Made by a program: the position numbers and the translations under genes. Source: Acorus gramineus (Eukaryota > Streptophyta > Magnoliopsida > Acorales > Acoraceae). From it: DNA of 64,000 nucleotides. This document shows, piece after piece, positions 10,206 through 25,124 of the stretch. The notes under the pieces are model-generated. The model was not told the DNA's origin, did not search any database, and saw only the letters and a program-made list of their open reading frames with translations. The stretch spans positions 19,445,309 through 19,509,308 of the forward strand of contig CM060848.1 in the NCBI GenBank assembly GCA_030737835.1. Reading direction: 5' to 3'. The stretch's first letter is position 1, and each line of letters starts with the position of its first letter.

Positions 10206-13200
10206 TTCAAATGCAAGTCTTTCTTTCTCTTCTTTTCTTTGTAAACGTTAATAATAATAAATAAATAAAATTTTGGTTGGAAAAGATCGCCGGGGAAATG
10301 GAAGAACACGGCGCGTGGAGGACGGAGCTCTGGTTTCGGATCACGTATTTAAGCTGTGTGGGAGTGGTAAATGAGCCCCGGAGTTTGGTTTTTTTACGGG
10401 AAATTGCCACTCCTTTGTGGGGGAAGTTCATATGAGTAGGCTTCTTTGAAGCAACTGATCCATGTACAAATAATTAGGAAAATCATACACTTAGATACAT
10501 TTATCAATCAAAATTCAGATTTTACGTGTTTTTTTTTTAAATAGTAAGCATCATCTAATGAGGCATATGTTTTAAAAAAAATATGTATCGCTTCATTTCG
10601 AGTTAAATAAATTCATTTTTAATGAGTGTAAGAAAAAATTTAGTAAAATATATACATTATCTAATGAGGTATATGTTTAATTAAATCTGCAACGAGGTAT
10701 ATAGATCTTTGTTTTGGAATGAGAAAAAAACTGAGTGTAGCAGCACTCAAATAATTAACACGTGTACATATAGATGCTGTTTGGATATAGGACTTATTCC
10801 TTGGTATATAGTTATTCTGGCATAAATGAGTATGAATAAAAGAATAAAGTGATTTTGCGTTTGGTTGTGTTTTGAATTATTCTCGTTGGAAAACGTAATA
10901 ATAAAAATTTTGTTGTTTGAGTAAATTGTGAATAAAGTGTGGATAAAGATTTATAAAAAATGATGATAATTGATTTGACAGGTGATGCATAAGAGATGAT
11001 GACAGTTGATTAACAGTGGGCCCACATATTCTTTGGATGGAATAATATGGAATAACTTTAATTCCAGGGTTGGTTGAAAATTGAAATCCATATACCATTT
11101 TATATAATTTTATTTTGATATATTTTATCCCAGAATATTCTTTGCATCCAAATAATAAAAGACACTTATTCTGTTTTATTATCACTTATTCTCTAGACTA
11201 TTTCATTTTCAAATAAGGGATTAAAAGATATATTAGAGAGTTGATGAGAATTAAAATCTATATTTTAAGGTTTATTTTTTATTTTATGCGTAAAAATAAT
11301 AATTAATTTAAAATTTTATAATTGTGTTTAATTAAGATAATGAATTGCATTTTAAGATAAAATTAATTTTTTTTTTTTAATTCTAATAGATAATACGGGA
11401 TATGGGTTAGTTTTGTCAGAAAAGAATCATGGCCACTTTGACAAATCTCTAAAAAAAAAAAAAGAAAAAAAAAAAAAAGAAAAAAAAGTACATAATGCTA
11501 TCACGTAATTATAATAACATGATGAAAAAGATGAAGGTACAACAAAATGATGAACTTCCCCGCTCCTCAATATGAAGGCGACCATGATATTAGGATTGAT
11601 GTTCCTTCACATTCATATTCAATGATGCAAGAATAAATATATCCTCTATTTTTTATTTTGTAAGAGGACTATGATATCAGAATATTTTTTTTCATTCATT
11701 ATTCAAAACTGTACAGTATCCCAAGTATTTGCAAGATTCACATGAAGAGAAAAATAGTCCACACTAACTGAGCCATCACACAACTCACTACGAGCAACGG
11801 AAAAAGCTTCTGATAGGATGAGATTCAGTGTGTGATAAATATGTAAAATTTTAAGATAATTTAAAACATATGTTAATAAAATGATAAATAAATGGAATAT
11901 TAATTAAACCGATTCTCATTGAAGACATAATACAAATTCAAATCCTACATGAAAGTCATATAGAATTTTTATGACACACTATAAAATCATGTCGTACAGA
12001 TAGAATAATTTTATTTAAATTATCCATGTATGATTTTTTTGTAAATATTTAATAAAATAAAACATTTATTCATTGGTTGCAACCAACCTAGTTAATTGAG
12101 TTTGTGTTAGAAACTCAGGAGGCAATAAATTTGGCAAAACAAATGTTTCATATCTTATTGGATTATTCGGTTAAGTTAATTTGTTACGCCACAACAACCA
12201 ACCCAGGTCTGGTGTGTCCCGTTCCCAGCTAGAAAGTTGTCTCACGCTTTAATCAAACCGTTGATTAACAAGGACAAATATTCTGACGGCTTTGATTTCA
12301 TCTCGTTCCAAAAAGGGTACACCAAATTCACGGTTTTTGATGTGTAACAGTTCGACTGGGATTCGAAATCCGAGTAGACGATGGTTTGATCATTTTTGTT
12401 TTAAAATATGGAACTCGCGTCATGCATTGAAAGCATTAAAAAATAAATAAATAAATAAAATCAGATATTCATTTGACCACCCCTGATTATTATACGTGCA
12501 AAACGTGAGCCTCCACAGACTTTTCATCACAGCCGTCCATTTGGGTATTGTAACTACCACTCACAACAGCTGTGCATTATCTAGCTTTTGCTGTGTTTCA
12601 CTTTTTTTTTTTTTTTTGATTCTTCATTGCCCAATCACAAGCAAAAACTTTAAATTAAGGAAAATGTCAGTCTTACAGTCCAAAAGAACATATATGTTTT
12701 TATTTTTAAAAAAATAATAAGCATCTATTTTAATGAAAATTTGTATATTGATCAATTTTAAGTGAAATGAACTTAGTTTTAATAATAAAAATTAATGATG
12801 CATATATCACGTCTAACGATGCATATGTTTTACTAGATTTTTAAATTATATATATGAGACTGTATATTGGAATATAAAAGGGACTGAGCGTAAGCGCCCT
12901 TAGATTAAAACCTTTGGTTTCAAATTTTGATTTTTATGGTTAAAACTAGTTGAGAGTACATTTTATATGGCTACTTATTTTACTTAATTTAGAGTATATA
13001 AATTGTTTTTAAAAATTACTTTCAAACGGGATCTAAGTGGTATTTGAACTTCGTAAAGGCTCAATTTTTTGGGAGTTGAGATGGAAATTGCAATGTTTTT
13101 AAAATCGTACCCTTGTTCAATTGAAAAATCAACCAGTTTAACTATCACTTATTCAACTATCGGGTTCATCAAATTTGTATTAAAAATTAAACTATTCCTG

Positions 13201-15616
13201 ATTAATATCAGATTTTGAAGATTAACAGCAGATCAGATTAGTTGATGGTTTATCAATCCATTTTTTAAAATTTGAAAATTGAATGAAATTGGGTGGTCTT
13301 GGACCTCATATGCCCTAAATGATTGTTTGAACTCCGGCCATGAGTCTATTTGGATTGGATAATCTTGATCTAATGAAATTGGGTGGGTTTTTTTTTTTTG
13401 AATGAATGAATGGATTGTAGAGGTCTATTGGGTTGGAGCTTCAGTTGAAAATGAAAGCTAAAAACTAATTTTTTTAATTTTTAGAAATTGTTGTGAAAAT
13501 CTAAACTACTATGAGAGTAATGATTTTTGAAAAGAATAAAAGAAAGCAAAGATGAAAAAATTTAAAAATGAATGTCTTTCAAAGTGTTTGATATTTGAAG
13601 GGGAACAGTTGATAGTCCAAAGAAACAAGAGATAAATGTTCATCATCATCAAAGTAATGACAGGGAATGAAAAAAATTGATATATGATTCATACATTAGA
13701 TCACAAGATATTTCATTAACACATCAACTATATTCATTGTCATTTAACTCATTGTAAGCATCATTATGATTTAATAGAGCTTTATAAACCATAGATTCAT
13801 GGCTCATGCATTACCTTAAATGTAGACCAAAACTAAGCAATGTTGCAACATAAACCCTTCATTGGGAGACAAGACTTCTTGGTCATTCGACTCAAGGCTA
13901 GGTAAATTATCAATAATCAGTACTGTTCATTGAAAACCATATGATTCATTTCAATTATAATCCCAATCAAAATGTGGGTGCAAAAACGATTCAATTTTTT
14001 AAAATAATAACAAACTAATTTCGTCCTGTAGAAGCAACTACGACCAGAATTTGTCAACAGAGTATAATAACTTAAAAGTCATTTTGGACTTAAAATATGT
14101 ATGAATACAATATGATGCTCCTACAACTCTACTCCCTCCCCCATATGTAGATGTAGATCTCTTTTTAAAGAATTGAAAGACCACCAAATCTTATTATTAT
14201 TTTGTTCTATTTCACTGGACAAAGAATGTTGGGAGAAGAGAGACTTCATTGTCATGCAAGCTTTATTAAGAGAGCTTTTCCCCCTCCCCACATTACAGAA
14301 CTGAAGACCACAACTATGCCTTTTGCCCCCAAATTAAGGAACTAATATTGTTACTCTCCTACTCTTTTAATTGAATCACACACTGCCCAACATTGCAAGG
14401 AATCCTTTGGTTGGTTCTAACCACCCTAATAAGAGACCTTTTCCCCCTCCCCTCAATTAAGTATATTATAGTATAATATTAAAACATTGTATACATTTTC
14501 ATATAAGTTTAGTGGAAAAGGGTCTTCAAGATGACTTGTTATTTCTGGTGTGTGCTCGGTAGGAAAGAGCATAAAATTGTTATCCCAATTTTAAAAAATA
14601 AGTCCATAGATTCTGTCAAACTTAGAATAAAAAAAAGGGATAAATTCATTCTACCACTCACACAGAACCCAAAAAAAAAAAAAAAAAACAATTTGTATTA
14701 TTTAAAATTGGGGCAATTGCATTTTATCCCTTATTGTGGCCCCATATAACAAAGCAATTTCATTCATATACTTTTGTATATAATATATAAATAAAATTCT
14801 CGATATACTAGTAGCTGGATTTCCATGGCCACACCTCCATCATCTACCATAGTGACACCTCCAATCAAAAAATTCAAAACATCATTTTCAGCATGACCAA
14901 CAACAGAATAAATAGAGCCTTTTTTCCTTTCTGAAATAATTATGGCTAATACATGGTGAACATGTGTAAGACACAAAGTTGTCATGACCAATTTTTGGAG
15001 TGAAGGCTGCAACCATTTCCAGTGGAAATCAGGAGGGGACACTCTCCACATGTGGACCATGTTTTCATGGATAATCTTTTAAGCAGGGAAAAGAGAATTA
15101 AAGCTTCTGAATGAAGTAAAGAGAACACCAGCTCAACCATGCACTGTCTCTTCTACTTGAACATGTGTCAGTGTTTGGTGGAGGCAACGGAAGAAGTAAA
15201 AGTTAACCTACAAATATAATAGACGGGGAGTAGTTGATACTCATCTGGGGGAAAGTAAGGCTTTCATGATCTTGAAATCTCCGAAAAAGCGGCATTCACA
15301 TTCTTTGGATGTTTCGATTCCTCCCCATCTTCGATTCTGACCTGCCTTTTTTCATAAATGAAATGATGAAGAAGTGGACATGATCTGGTCTCTCCCCCGC
15401 GTATCTGATTTGATATGGCAAATACCTGGGCGAAAACATTTAGAATACTGCATTTATTATCTAAGGATACAACCAAAATGTGAATATAAACAATTTAAAA
15501 TGGACTAGGGCAATTGTTTTAACTTCAGTTGGATCATACAGAAAATGATATGAGCAATGGGTTTATGACAGTAGAAATGTGTGAACCTGAACCCTATTTT
15601 TGGGAGGGGGGATAAC
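10206..15616. other. Gene-free spacer between UXS and PRL1
   Basis: The sequence is AT-rich with homopolymer A/T runs (notably 11449-11489) and one recognisable MITE near 10.8-11.15 kb. Degenerate pieces with ATCTAATGAGGTATATG motifs near 10.5-10.7 kb relate to the MITE family at 25.3 and 31.5 kb. No coding exon could be supported. Confidence 0.6.
10781..11152. mobile_element. GTTTGGAT-type MITE, copy 1
   Basis: The ends mirror each other (CTGTTTGGATA on the left, ATCCAAATAA on the right). The body shares GATTTTGCGTTTGGTTGTG, AAAGTGTGGATAA and TGACAGTTGATT with segments at about 28.58-29.03, 33.48-33.93 (inverted) and 47.03-47.50 kb. It is non-coding. Superfamily is uncertain; hAT-like by the look of the ends. 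Confidence 0.6.
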
Positions 15617-18600
15617 TTAAAACCGCCGGAGATCTTTTGGAGGCTTGAAATTGAGAGGATGAGTTTCTGGTGTGGCTGTCTCGTCTTCTTTCCACATCTT
15701 GATCGTCTTGTCAGCTTCACAGGTGACAAGCCTCGAACCACTAATGTCATAAGACAGGGCATAGATGCTAGCTTCACTGTCCAATGAGCCTGCAACAACA
15801 AATCGATGTCATTAATGCCATCACTGATCACAAGAAATATAGAGGTAAAAATGAGAACACGGTGACAATTGCATACCAGGTTGCACAATTGTCTGAGCTT
15901 GCTGGAAGTTGTGACCGCTCTTCCAATCCCAGAACCATAGGCTCCCATTGTCACCTTGCAAAAGGGGTAAGAGAGCATATTGTCCTCAAAACTGCTCATG
16001 TTCTTGGCAAAATATCCAGTCCTTTTTAGTTTTTTTATGAGAGAGAAGAAAATATCCAAAGCTACATTGGTCAGAGAATGGCAAAAAATGTGATCACATC
16101 TGGTGCTGGTGCAATAAAAATGGCCATGAATGAACAGATCAAACAGTAATGGTCAAGCAGAAATACAAAAAGCAAGCCTTATTTCAAATGGTTCACATAG
16201 TTCAAGAAATGGGACTATCCATTGCATTTCGATACAAGCCAACTCTTATCATATAATGTGTTGATCTACATAGTACAATATATACACTGTACGCACAAAG
16301 ACTATATTGGTCTCAAATTCCCATATTGTGCCAGTACAGCTGAAAACCAATTCGACTATATGGTTTATTATTATCCATCCTCATCGGTGCAACAGTATCT
16401 AATAACTATTATTGAAATATTATTACTTGAAAATTAAAAAAAATGACTTACTAGCATGCAGTCAACTGTCTTGCAGTTTTCACATGCAACAGGCAGATGA
16501 CATTAAGTTTTCATGTTTAATTTAGTGCAGCATACCTGCAGTTGCCATAACACCATCTTCATTGACTGCCATCGCATTGATAATTGTTTTCTGCTGGGAG
16601 CTGCAAAAGAAAATTGGGGGATGGGACATCACGTAATGTCATTTTCAACCTAACAGAAAATAAGCAAACCCCTAAGTCACTCACACTAGTGACATCCATT
16701 ATGGTTAAGGACAACAGAATGTAAATTAGAAAAAACACATATATAAATATATGAGGATGATAAGCAGTCAGTAAGAAGAATGTGCCAGAAATATGCTATG
16801 TAGGCAAAAATAAGGAAAAGACCCCATTGCAATGGGCCATTTTGAGAGGATATCATAACAATTCATGATTTGTACCATTTATAATATATCAACTAATTTA
16901 GAAAACTCACACAGTATTCAGCAAAAACATATGTCGTGCAGGCGCAATAGTGTATGGATTTCTAGATTATCTGACATAAGATCTATAAGAAATTTTTAAT
17001 GGCTTGATCACCATGAACAGTTCTGACATTGTTTTAAAATGGTACATTGCAATGGAATGGACACTGCATACACATAGCATCAAGCTTCAGGTAACATGCT
17101 TCACTGACAAACAAATTCCTAAAACCCAATACATGAGTCAAAGTGATTGCTTTTCTTCAACTAAATAATTCATATGTAATAATATTTCAATAGAAAATAA
17201 AAGATTAGTCATGGGAATTCCAATTGAGGCTATAAGCATGGTTTTTTTTATGGCCATTGGTTTTAAACGTAAAGTCAAGAGAGAAAAAAATTATATTAAT
17301 AAATCAGAGCCAAACTTTAACAGTTCACATTAACTCAAATCAGAAATGGAATATTTATCTCATACACAAACCCATGAATTTGAAAAAATTCCCACACCCG
17401 AGCAAAAGGAAATAAAGCATACATACATGGGAAAAACATGGGACTGAGAGATATTGAACCAAACGGCCCAAACAACCTTGGCAGACTTTTTTTTTTTTGG
17501 TAAGCAATAACTTGGCAGACAAATCTTTCTCACAAAAAAATTCAACCTGTCCTCTTTTTTCTTTAGGCAAAGTTAGCAGGACCAGATGGAACAATTTTTA
17601 TTTTCTCAAGCAATCAGTGCAGTTGCTCATCCTATAAACTGCATTGCCCTCACCTATGATAATTGATACTTCTACTGTGATACAGCCTGTGCAAAGTAGA
17701 GCTTGGATTGAAATCATCTCAAACTAAAAAATGCATGAAAACCCTTCTTGCTCCTTGGAAGGATCAACTTGCTTCCCAGAGCAAACATACACCTACAACA
17801 GCTGCAAAATTCCATATCTATCTAAAGTGAGTGGTCCTACTTGCCAAACCTCATAGGTTTGGTGTTGGGGTCTATGGGGGTCTACAGGTGCTCCATTGAG
17901 TTATCTTAGAATATATTGTAGAATAACAAATTCTGCACATAGATTTAAACAAATAATCGATATCACAGAAAAATTGGGACAAATCAAAGTCAAACAGAAT
18001 GAAAGTAAAATGTCCAAGAGATATTTTAATATAAATAAAAAAGGCAAACAAGAGACTGCCGTAAATTTGGACGCTCACAGCATATTGTGCATAAATTCGC
18101 CTTTTGGAAGGTTGAACTTCTTAATATTGTCAGCTGATGCAGATGCAAAACATTGTCTGATGAAGAAAGAGACAACATATAATCAGATACGATATTTAAT
18201 AAGCCCAGAATGGTATGGAAGCAGTTGGACAAGAAGTAAAGAAGTTTCAAAAATGTCCAATAACTATACAAAGTAATCATAAAAAATTAATGCTACACTG
18301 AGTAGATGAGTATTAAAAAAAAGAGTAACGCTACATTGGGAGCATACTCATTAGGATGCATTGCCATTGCTCGAACAGATTTCTTATGATGAGTAAGAGT
18401 CGCCATTGTTTTTCCTGCAAGTAGCCATAAATTTCAGGGTCCATATGGATGAGGCAATCTAAAACCCAAGGATTTCTAGAAATCCACAAATTTTAAATTC
18501 AATATATTTCTCCTGCAAGTTAGGCCCATAAATTTAATGATCCATTTGGATAAGGCAATCTAAAACCCAATGGTTCCTAGAAATCCAAAAAATTTTGAAA

Positions 18601-21600
18601 TCAATAAATTTTATGAATGATTTTACGGATCTTGCTGTCAGAGGTTTGATGTCAAATGCCAAATGGTTATAGAGTATGTCAACACAACAGGTCATGAATG
18701 AATTCAATAACTCAGTGAATGATATATTAGCAATCAGTTCTGATGGTGTGCCTTGGTTTTATAGTTCAAACATGGTCATACTATATCGACCAATCGAAAT
18801 ACGAAAGTAAATGGTGTTATTCTATTACAATTCTTTATTTTGGGGATTCTAAGACTCTATGGTTTTTTTAATTCCCGGTGACTGACATACATCCAAACAA
18901 GAAGAAGATGATGATGATGATTTTGATACCCACTAATATGAGCACCTCTACCCCAAGGTTTGAACCCTTTACCTCCTTTTTCTGAGACCAAGGTGCTAAC
19001 TGACTAACCAAAGCTAATACACTCACCCGCTACAAGGTCCCAGAACTTTATAGTTGTATCATGAGATCCAGTCACGACCTGTGGATTCTGAAAAAGAGAG
19101 AGAAAACGTAGAAAGCATTTAATACCCATTGTGCACAAAAACTGAAAAGTGATGAATATCGGATGAGATGTTAAATATGTTACATGAAATGCAGATGATG
19201 AAATGAAACATAGATATCTCTATCTAGACATGAAATGCCCAAGAAAAAAATATTTATGGTAAATCACATGAAATGTCAATATAGGTAATATAAATCTTCT
19301 AAGTTGACAAATATTATGAGGGGCAACAGTCCGCGGGGACAAAAAAAAAATAAAGAACTGATTTTTATCTTATTTTTCCTCATTGAAAATGAGATCTTTC
19401 ACATGGACAACTTCATTGAACAATGCAAAAGAAAGAATGAGTTTGAGACAACTGAGTCATGAAATATTCATACAATATATCACATAAAAAAATACTTGAG
19501 AGCACAGCTAACAAGGTCTGCAGGCAGGAGTGTGGACCGAAAGGATACTATATCTTCCTATAACTCAGCATCAATGTCAAAATGGTGAATTTTTGCCTCA
19601 GTAAGACTAATAATTTATAGAGATGAGTTTGCGGACCTCTCAATAATGCAAACATGGTCAATTTACTAAAGGTGTCACTCAGATTCATAATCAGGCAGGG
19701 TTTAATGTGGAAGTACAAGCGAGTTAAATGTATAAATAAACAACCTGATATAAAGCTACTGCATCAGGTAAACTTAAAAATGATAAAATTATATGTACAT
19801 CTGTATATAACAGAGGCACCATTGCGCCAGGTGTCTAAGTTCCAGTGATTTTGTAGCTGTATCAGACATACAATGAATTCATGCCAACAGTAATCATTTT
19901 TTCAGTAACATAACAACATTTAATGCATATTGCTAAATTATTACGTACAGTGGGTCGAGTGAAGATTGAGCAAACTGTGTTATCATGTCCAGATAGCGCA
20001 AAAGCCATCGCTTTACTACGAATATCCCAGACCTGAAAAAGAGAGAAACATTTCTTTAGGTCATGAACATCCTGTTTCAACTAATATTTTAACGTGAAAC
20101 CTAAATGAAATGCCTATGAAACTAACCTTACTTAAGAATTAATATATACCCCAACAAATGGCTTAACTGAATGCCGAGGTAACTAAGACATTCTTACAGG
20201 GAAAAAAAAAATACATACTCGGCAAACAGAATCACGACCCCCCGTGAGCAAAAGATCAATCGTAGGATGAAGAGCTAAACAGTAAACACCACTTAGATGG
20301 CCATGGTAGTGTCGGATAACCTGCCAATTGTGGAAACATGATCAGCTAGCAGTTAAGACGACAAACTTATTGAAAACTGAAACATATTTTATTCATGGAT
20401 ACAAAACCTTGTTCTGTTCAAGGTCCCAACATTTAACTAGCTTGTCATCACCGGCAGAAAACATGTACGTGTGTCTTTGGCTCACAGCAAGACCTACAAG
20501 ACAGTAATAGGATTTCATATATGATATATGGTTATATCCTATAACAGGATAACATTCCACAAAGAAAGGGAAAAGCAGACATATAAAACTAAAGCAAATG
20601 CTAATGAATAAAAAAATGCCGCTTATTTATCGTAAAAGACTAACCTCGTACTTGCTCAATGTGTCCTGTTAAGGTGAGCTTTAACTTCCCACTCGCAACA
20701 TCCCAAATCTATCAACCAATCAAATAAATAGGGTTCAGAATGTACTACACAAAATAGGCAAGTATTTATATAACGTAGATGGTATAAGTTAAATAACGGA
20801 GATGCATGATCAGTTAAGAACTTAAGATTCGGTTCCAACCTTTATAGTGCGGTCCGCGGATCCAGTACAGAACCATGAATTGCTAGGATCAAATGCAATG
20901 GATCTCACCCATCCCAAATGACCACTAATAACCTGCATGGGGGAGAAAATCAGACTGCATGAAGGGATGGGAGTAGAGCATTGGTGTATGCCTAACAGTT
21001 CAGACACATGCACTGCATAACAATAAACAATGTGAAAACAAGTATCTGATAAACAGTAAAGATACTATAAAGCAGTTATTTCTTGCATACATAATTGACC
21101 AAACCAGCAAAAGAACTCTCTGATATCTAAGGTTTAATTAAAACTCAGGGCATCTTGTTTGCAGATCCACTTGCCAACCACTATGTATAGGTTTAAGTTC
21201 AATACAAAAGATGGGATGTTTCACATGATTTGTAATAGAATAAGAAAAAAAAAATACATATGTCAATATGTGGTGTGGCAGTTCTACCTCATACACTACT
21301 GGTATTTTTCTTAGAGATCGTCAATCTAGATTCTAGAGTTTTGTTAAATGAGTTGTTTAACTGATTTAACTAACTACAATAATCATTTATAAGTTCATTC
21401 TTTTTGTCATGGGTACATGTACTTTCATTATATTTTACTTTTAGAGTAACATTATATATATAAAAAAAGGAACTACCAGCTCACATGATTCAGTGCAACA
21501 AGAGTTCAAGGAGCAGAATGAGCATACCCGATAATTTCTCCAGGGAGGGTGCCATATAGGACGCGGCCATTTGCTTGGTAATCTTTCCATCAAAGCAGAT

Positions 21601-24600
21601 GTTGATGGGAACCTACAGAAACAAGAATAATCTAATGAATTTCTGCATGTGAAAATCTGATGTAACAACTAGGAAGAGAGCATACTGAAAATTAGTGTAT
21701 ATAAGGTATTCAAATTTAAACAATCAAGTGAAAGTCATCGTCGTGAGTTTTTTCTCTGACAATTTAAGATTACAGGTTTAGTGAAATACTCTTTAAGCCT
21801 TCCTATCAGAGTTTTTTGTGCTTCTACAGAAAAGTGGTAACTATGGTCAAATTTATCATCATTGTCATCAATCTTTTCTAAATTTCTTTACGAATCTTAT
21901 CCCTCTGCCCCTGCAACTGGGTTCATAATTCCCAAACTTCTACCATTACTTCTCGAGACCTTCAATCTTTTTTTTTACCCTTATATATCAGCATCATCTT
22001 TGTCTTCCATAAAAAAAATTCCAAACAAGATCAACCAATTTGTTGTAGTTTAAGCCCCACCATAATGGGAACATTGTGATGGTATTGAAATCTTGTGTTG
22101 TATTTTATTTTATTTCTTTTTTTTTTAAGAAACGGTAGGCATTCGGCCTCATTTTATTGCTAAAAAAAGGGGAATGCCCAAAGCATACAAAGCAAATACA
22201 AAGATCAAAGCAAAAAAAGAAGGAACCGGAGACGAGGTAGAAGAGATATCTACAAACATCCCACGGTTCCCCCCCCCCCCATCCCAGATCAAATCTGCAC
22301 CTGGATAGAAAGTCTACCCCCCGAAAAAACAACATCGTGCGCTCTGGCACAGCCCACAGCCCAGCTCTTAATAAAAAAACAGAGGGCCGGTTCCCAAACG
22401 TTCTCAAAGTACACCCGCGAGCCCCTGAAAACGAGGTGGTTTCTAGCAAACCACAACACCCAAGAGACCGCCGGGACCGAAGAAAGCATCACTTTGGCCT
22501 TGATGCTTTTATCGCCAGCCCGAGCTTATCTCCGCATAGAAGTTCTTGATTCTTTTGCTTTCCCCCCGGTTGTTTAGCCACATTAATTTAATCCAGTGGA
22601 CATCCCACTTTCCTTAAAAAAAAAATTCATATAATACAATGAGTGAGGAAATCGTTCACTTACAAGAATTTAAATGATGACACAATGAACTAAAAACCAA
22701 GAGAAAAGGAACATAATTCAAGAACCACCTCTTATTTCGAGGAGAGAAGTCGTATGTTGAGAGTGTGTGTGAGATGGTGAAGAGACTTACCCAGGAGTGG
22801 GGGCACCATTGTGCGGGCACAAGGATTGTAACTTTTGAAAGGGAAAAACTATTTATCGAGGGAGAAGCATTATATTGGGGGGTGTAATTAGCAGAATGCT
22901 CTTCTACTAATCTCACACCTTGCGTCAATGACATAGTGATAGGGTCTTTTGTATGCTTCGGGCTTCTATCCCTTTTCTTAATGAAATTGCGGTAGGCTGC
23001 CTACCATTTCATCAAATATATAAATAAAAAGGACAGGAGTCAAATAAAGCTTGAGCTTACAAAACGAAATAGGTAGCCGAGAACAGTACAAGAGTTGGGG
23101 GCTGCATATATCAGATTCTTAATTGCCTTTAAATAAGGAGGTGCCATCCCCATGCAAATGTTGTTCTTGATGGAATCCAGAAAGTGTTCCATTCTATCAA
23201 TACTTTTTTTTGGGGGAGAAAGGATTGTGTCCCAATTTTAATATTATTGGAAACTACAAGCGTACAAGAGGCAAAACAAAAAATATGGAAAGTGAGGACT
23301 TCAGGAACATCCTCACTTCTCCTCCCCACTCGCAGGGATATTGCACTCAACCTTAAAGGCACCCTTCCAAAGTAAGATCACAGATTCAGTTTTTTATCAA
23401 AACAACACTAAAGTACATCTAATATGAATCCTCTCACTGGAAATACAACTTTCTGTACACACAATCTAACATCCCACATAAACTTACAAGCTAAGAAGGG
23501 CCAAGATTAGAGTATGAAGCAAAGTAGGATGGGGTTTTAAACTGACAAAGATGACTCTGTCAGCTAAACATCTGATGTCAGCATTCACAAGTGACAATCT
23601 CATCCTATACTGCAGAGAGTTCGACTAGAACATAGTGTTTTTTTAGTGCCATTATGGAGCTTTAAACCTACTGTGCAGAAAATCACTGTGCATGGCTTTA
23701 AGATTGTCAATTTGCCTCGACACTTCATACAGTCATTGAATCAACATACTGACTTGGTGCATCAACTTATGATTCAGGCTACTGTGAATACAAAGTAACA
23801 TCATTTTTCAATTTAAACATTACTTGCTGCAATGTTTCAGGCTTCCCATGGATGCTAGTATATCAAAGCCACTCTTTGGAAGGAACTTCATATTAAGGAA
23901 TAAATAGAAGAAAACAAACACGTAGAGTGGCCAATAATAATGGGAAATGTGAGTTTACGCACCTCTCCGTTGATGCATGAAAAGACACGATCGGCCCTGG
24001 AATGTGTTTGCTTGGACCAGCAGCATCACTTCTAAAGTAGTAAACAAAAACACAAGATATAAAGAACTGATTCAGTGATTTGTGCAAAAAGAGCTCATAG
24101 ACAGAATAATACATCATACTACGACAAGTCAAGAAGACATACGGTCCTTTATGTTGTGCAGCAGGAGCAACGACAATCGCACTCTGGACCCCATCTTTCT
24201 GTGACTCTAGTGAATCTCGGCTTCCTGCATTTATGAAACCAGAAAATAAATAAACCAAACAAACTGTGTAAGCACCTATAATATACCTTACTATTTCCCC
24301 AACTTCATTCAAGCTCAAAACAGCCCCTAAAGGAGAACACCTATGTATGATCAAGTGAATTATCAATCAACCTACAACCAAACACACAAACAGTCCAAGG
24401 TTGAACGAAACATAGAGGACTTGGGCATTCTTGATACCTGTAAGAGCCAGCTGAGAAGAAGTGGCGGGGTCCTGTGTGCCATGCTCGGCATGTCCATCGC
24501 CAGGCTGACCCGACGCATTCTTTACCGACCCATACTCCTTGTGCATCTTCAACAGTAAAATATGCATACAAATCAGATATTGGTGGTAAAACAGGATTGT

Positions 24601-25124
24601 TATTTCACTGCGATTGAAGTTTCAATCCTCCTTTTTGGGTACATAATACGATGAACTAATGATCCTACATTCGGTTTAAAAAAAAAAAAAAAAACATATT
24701 GACACAAATAAAAGATTTTTAGGGGCCTCTTCAAACAACAATAAAAGAGAAATCATAACCCTCTAATAAAATCAAAAATAAATCTCAACCATTAACATTA
24801 TTTACAGCGACGGATTTCATAAAAAATTCAAGATTTCAAAAACAGAAAGAAAAACCTAACCTTGTAATCGTTCCGAATCCGCTTACTGACGTCCGTCCAA
24901 TGCAAACGAGAGAGACATGGAAACAGAGACGCGGAAACCCTCGTCAAAAATTAGGGTTTTTCGTTTTCTGAAAGGAATGGAGAGAGTGCGATTAGGGTTT
25001 ACCTTTCAGGGTCGGGAAGGGGGAAGTGGCCGCGGGTGGGGGCGAAGAGGTCGAGGGCTCGCTTGAGGGACTTGAAGCTGAGCTTCTTCAGCGACTGTGG
25101 CTCCACCTGCTCCATCGCCGCCAT
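15617..25124 (-). CDS. PRL1: PRL1 (pleiotropic regulatory locus 1) WD40 protein
   Basis: PRL1 is a nuclear WD40 subunit of the NineTeen/MOS4-associated spliceosome complex; in Arabidopsis it affects splicing, miRNA levels, sugar and hormone responses and immunity. Exons: 25003-25124, 24861-24885, 24438-24546, 24143-24224, 23963-24031, 21528-21612, 20840-20932, 20645-20708, 20408-20493, 20219-20320, 19949-20032, 19027-19087, 18348-18414, 18079-18156, 16536-16600, 15877-15954, 15617-15789. Phases close to 480 residues, against 486 remembered for Arabidopsis. The N-terminus has the family [20 protein letters not shown] segment; [13 protein letters not shown] and [20 protein letters not shown] lead into seven WD repeats from about residue 165, with WD dipeptides in [32 protein letters not shown] and WFWDWKSG. 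It ends KPPKDLRRF. Introns hold a LINE 3' end and a SINE-like remnant. Confidence 0.97.
18898..19020 (-). mobile_element. SINE-like tRNA-derived remnant (PRL1 intron 12)
   Basis: On the minus strand, TGGTTAGTCAGTTAGCACC (A-box region, 18991-19009) and GGGTTCAAACCT (B-box, 18956-18967) are spaced as in a tRNA-derived SINE, followed by a simple ATC-rich tail that becomes TCATCATCATCATCTTC. The resemblance to widespread plant SINE heads is from memory. Element borders are unclear. Confidence 0.45.
22108..22495 (-). mobile_element. 5'-truncated LINE 3' end (PRL1 intron 5)
   Basis: The minus-strand frame reads [20 protein letters not shown] then [15 protein letters not shown], resembling the C-terminal end of plant L1-type LINE ORF2 (the region after reverse transcriptase). 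An A-rich tail follows at 22132-22108. Only the last ~100 codons remain, with stops and frame breaks. Its GC content is higher than the surrounding intron. Confidence 0.6.
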
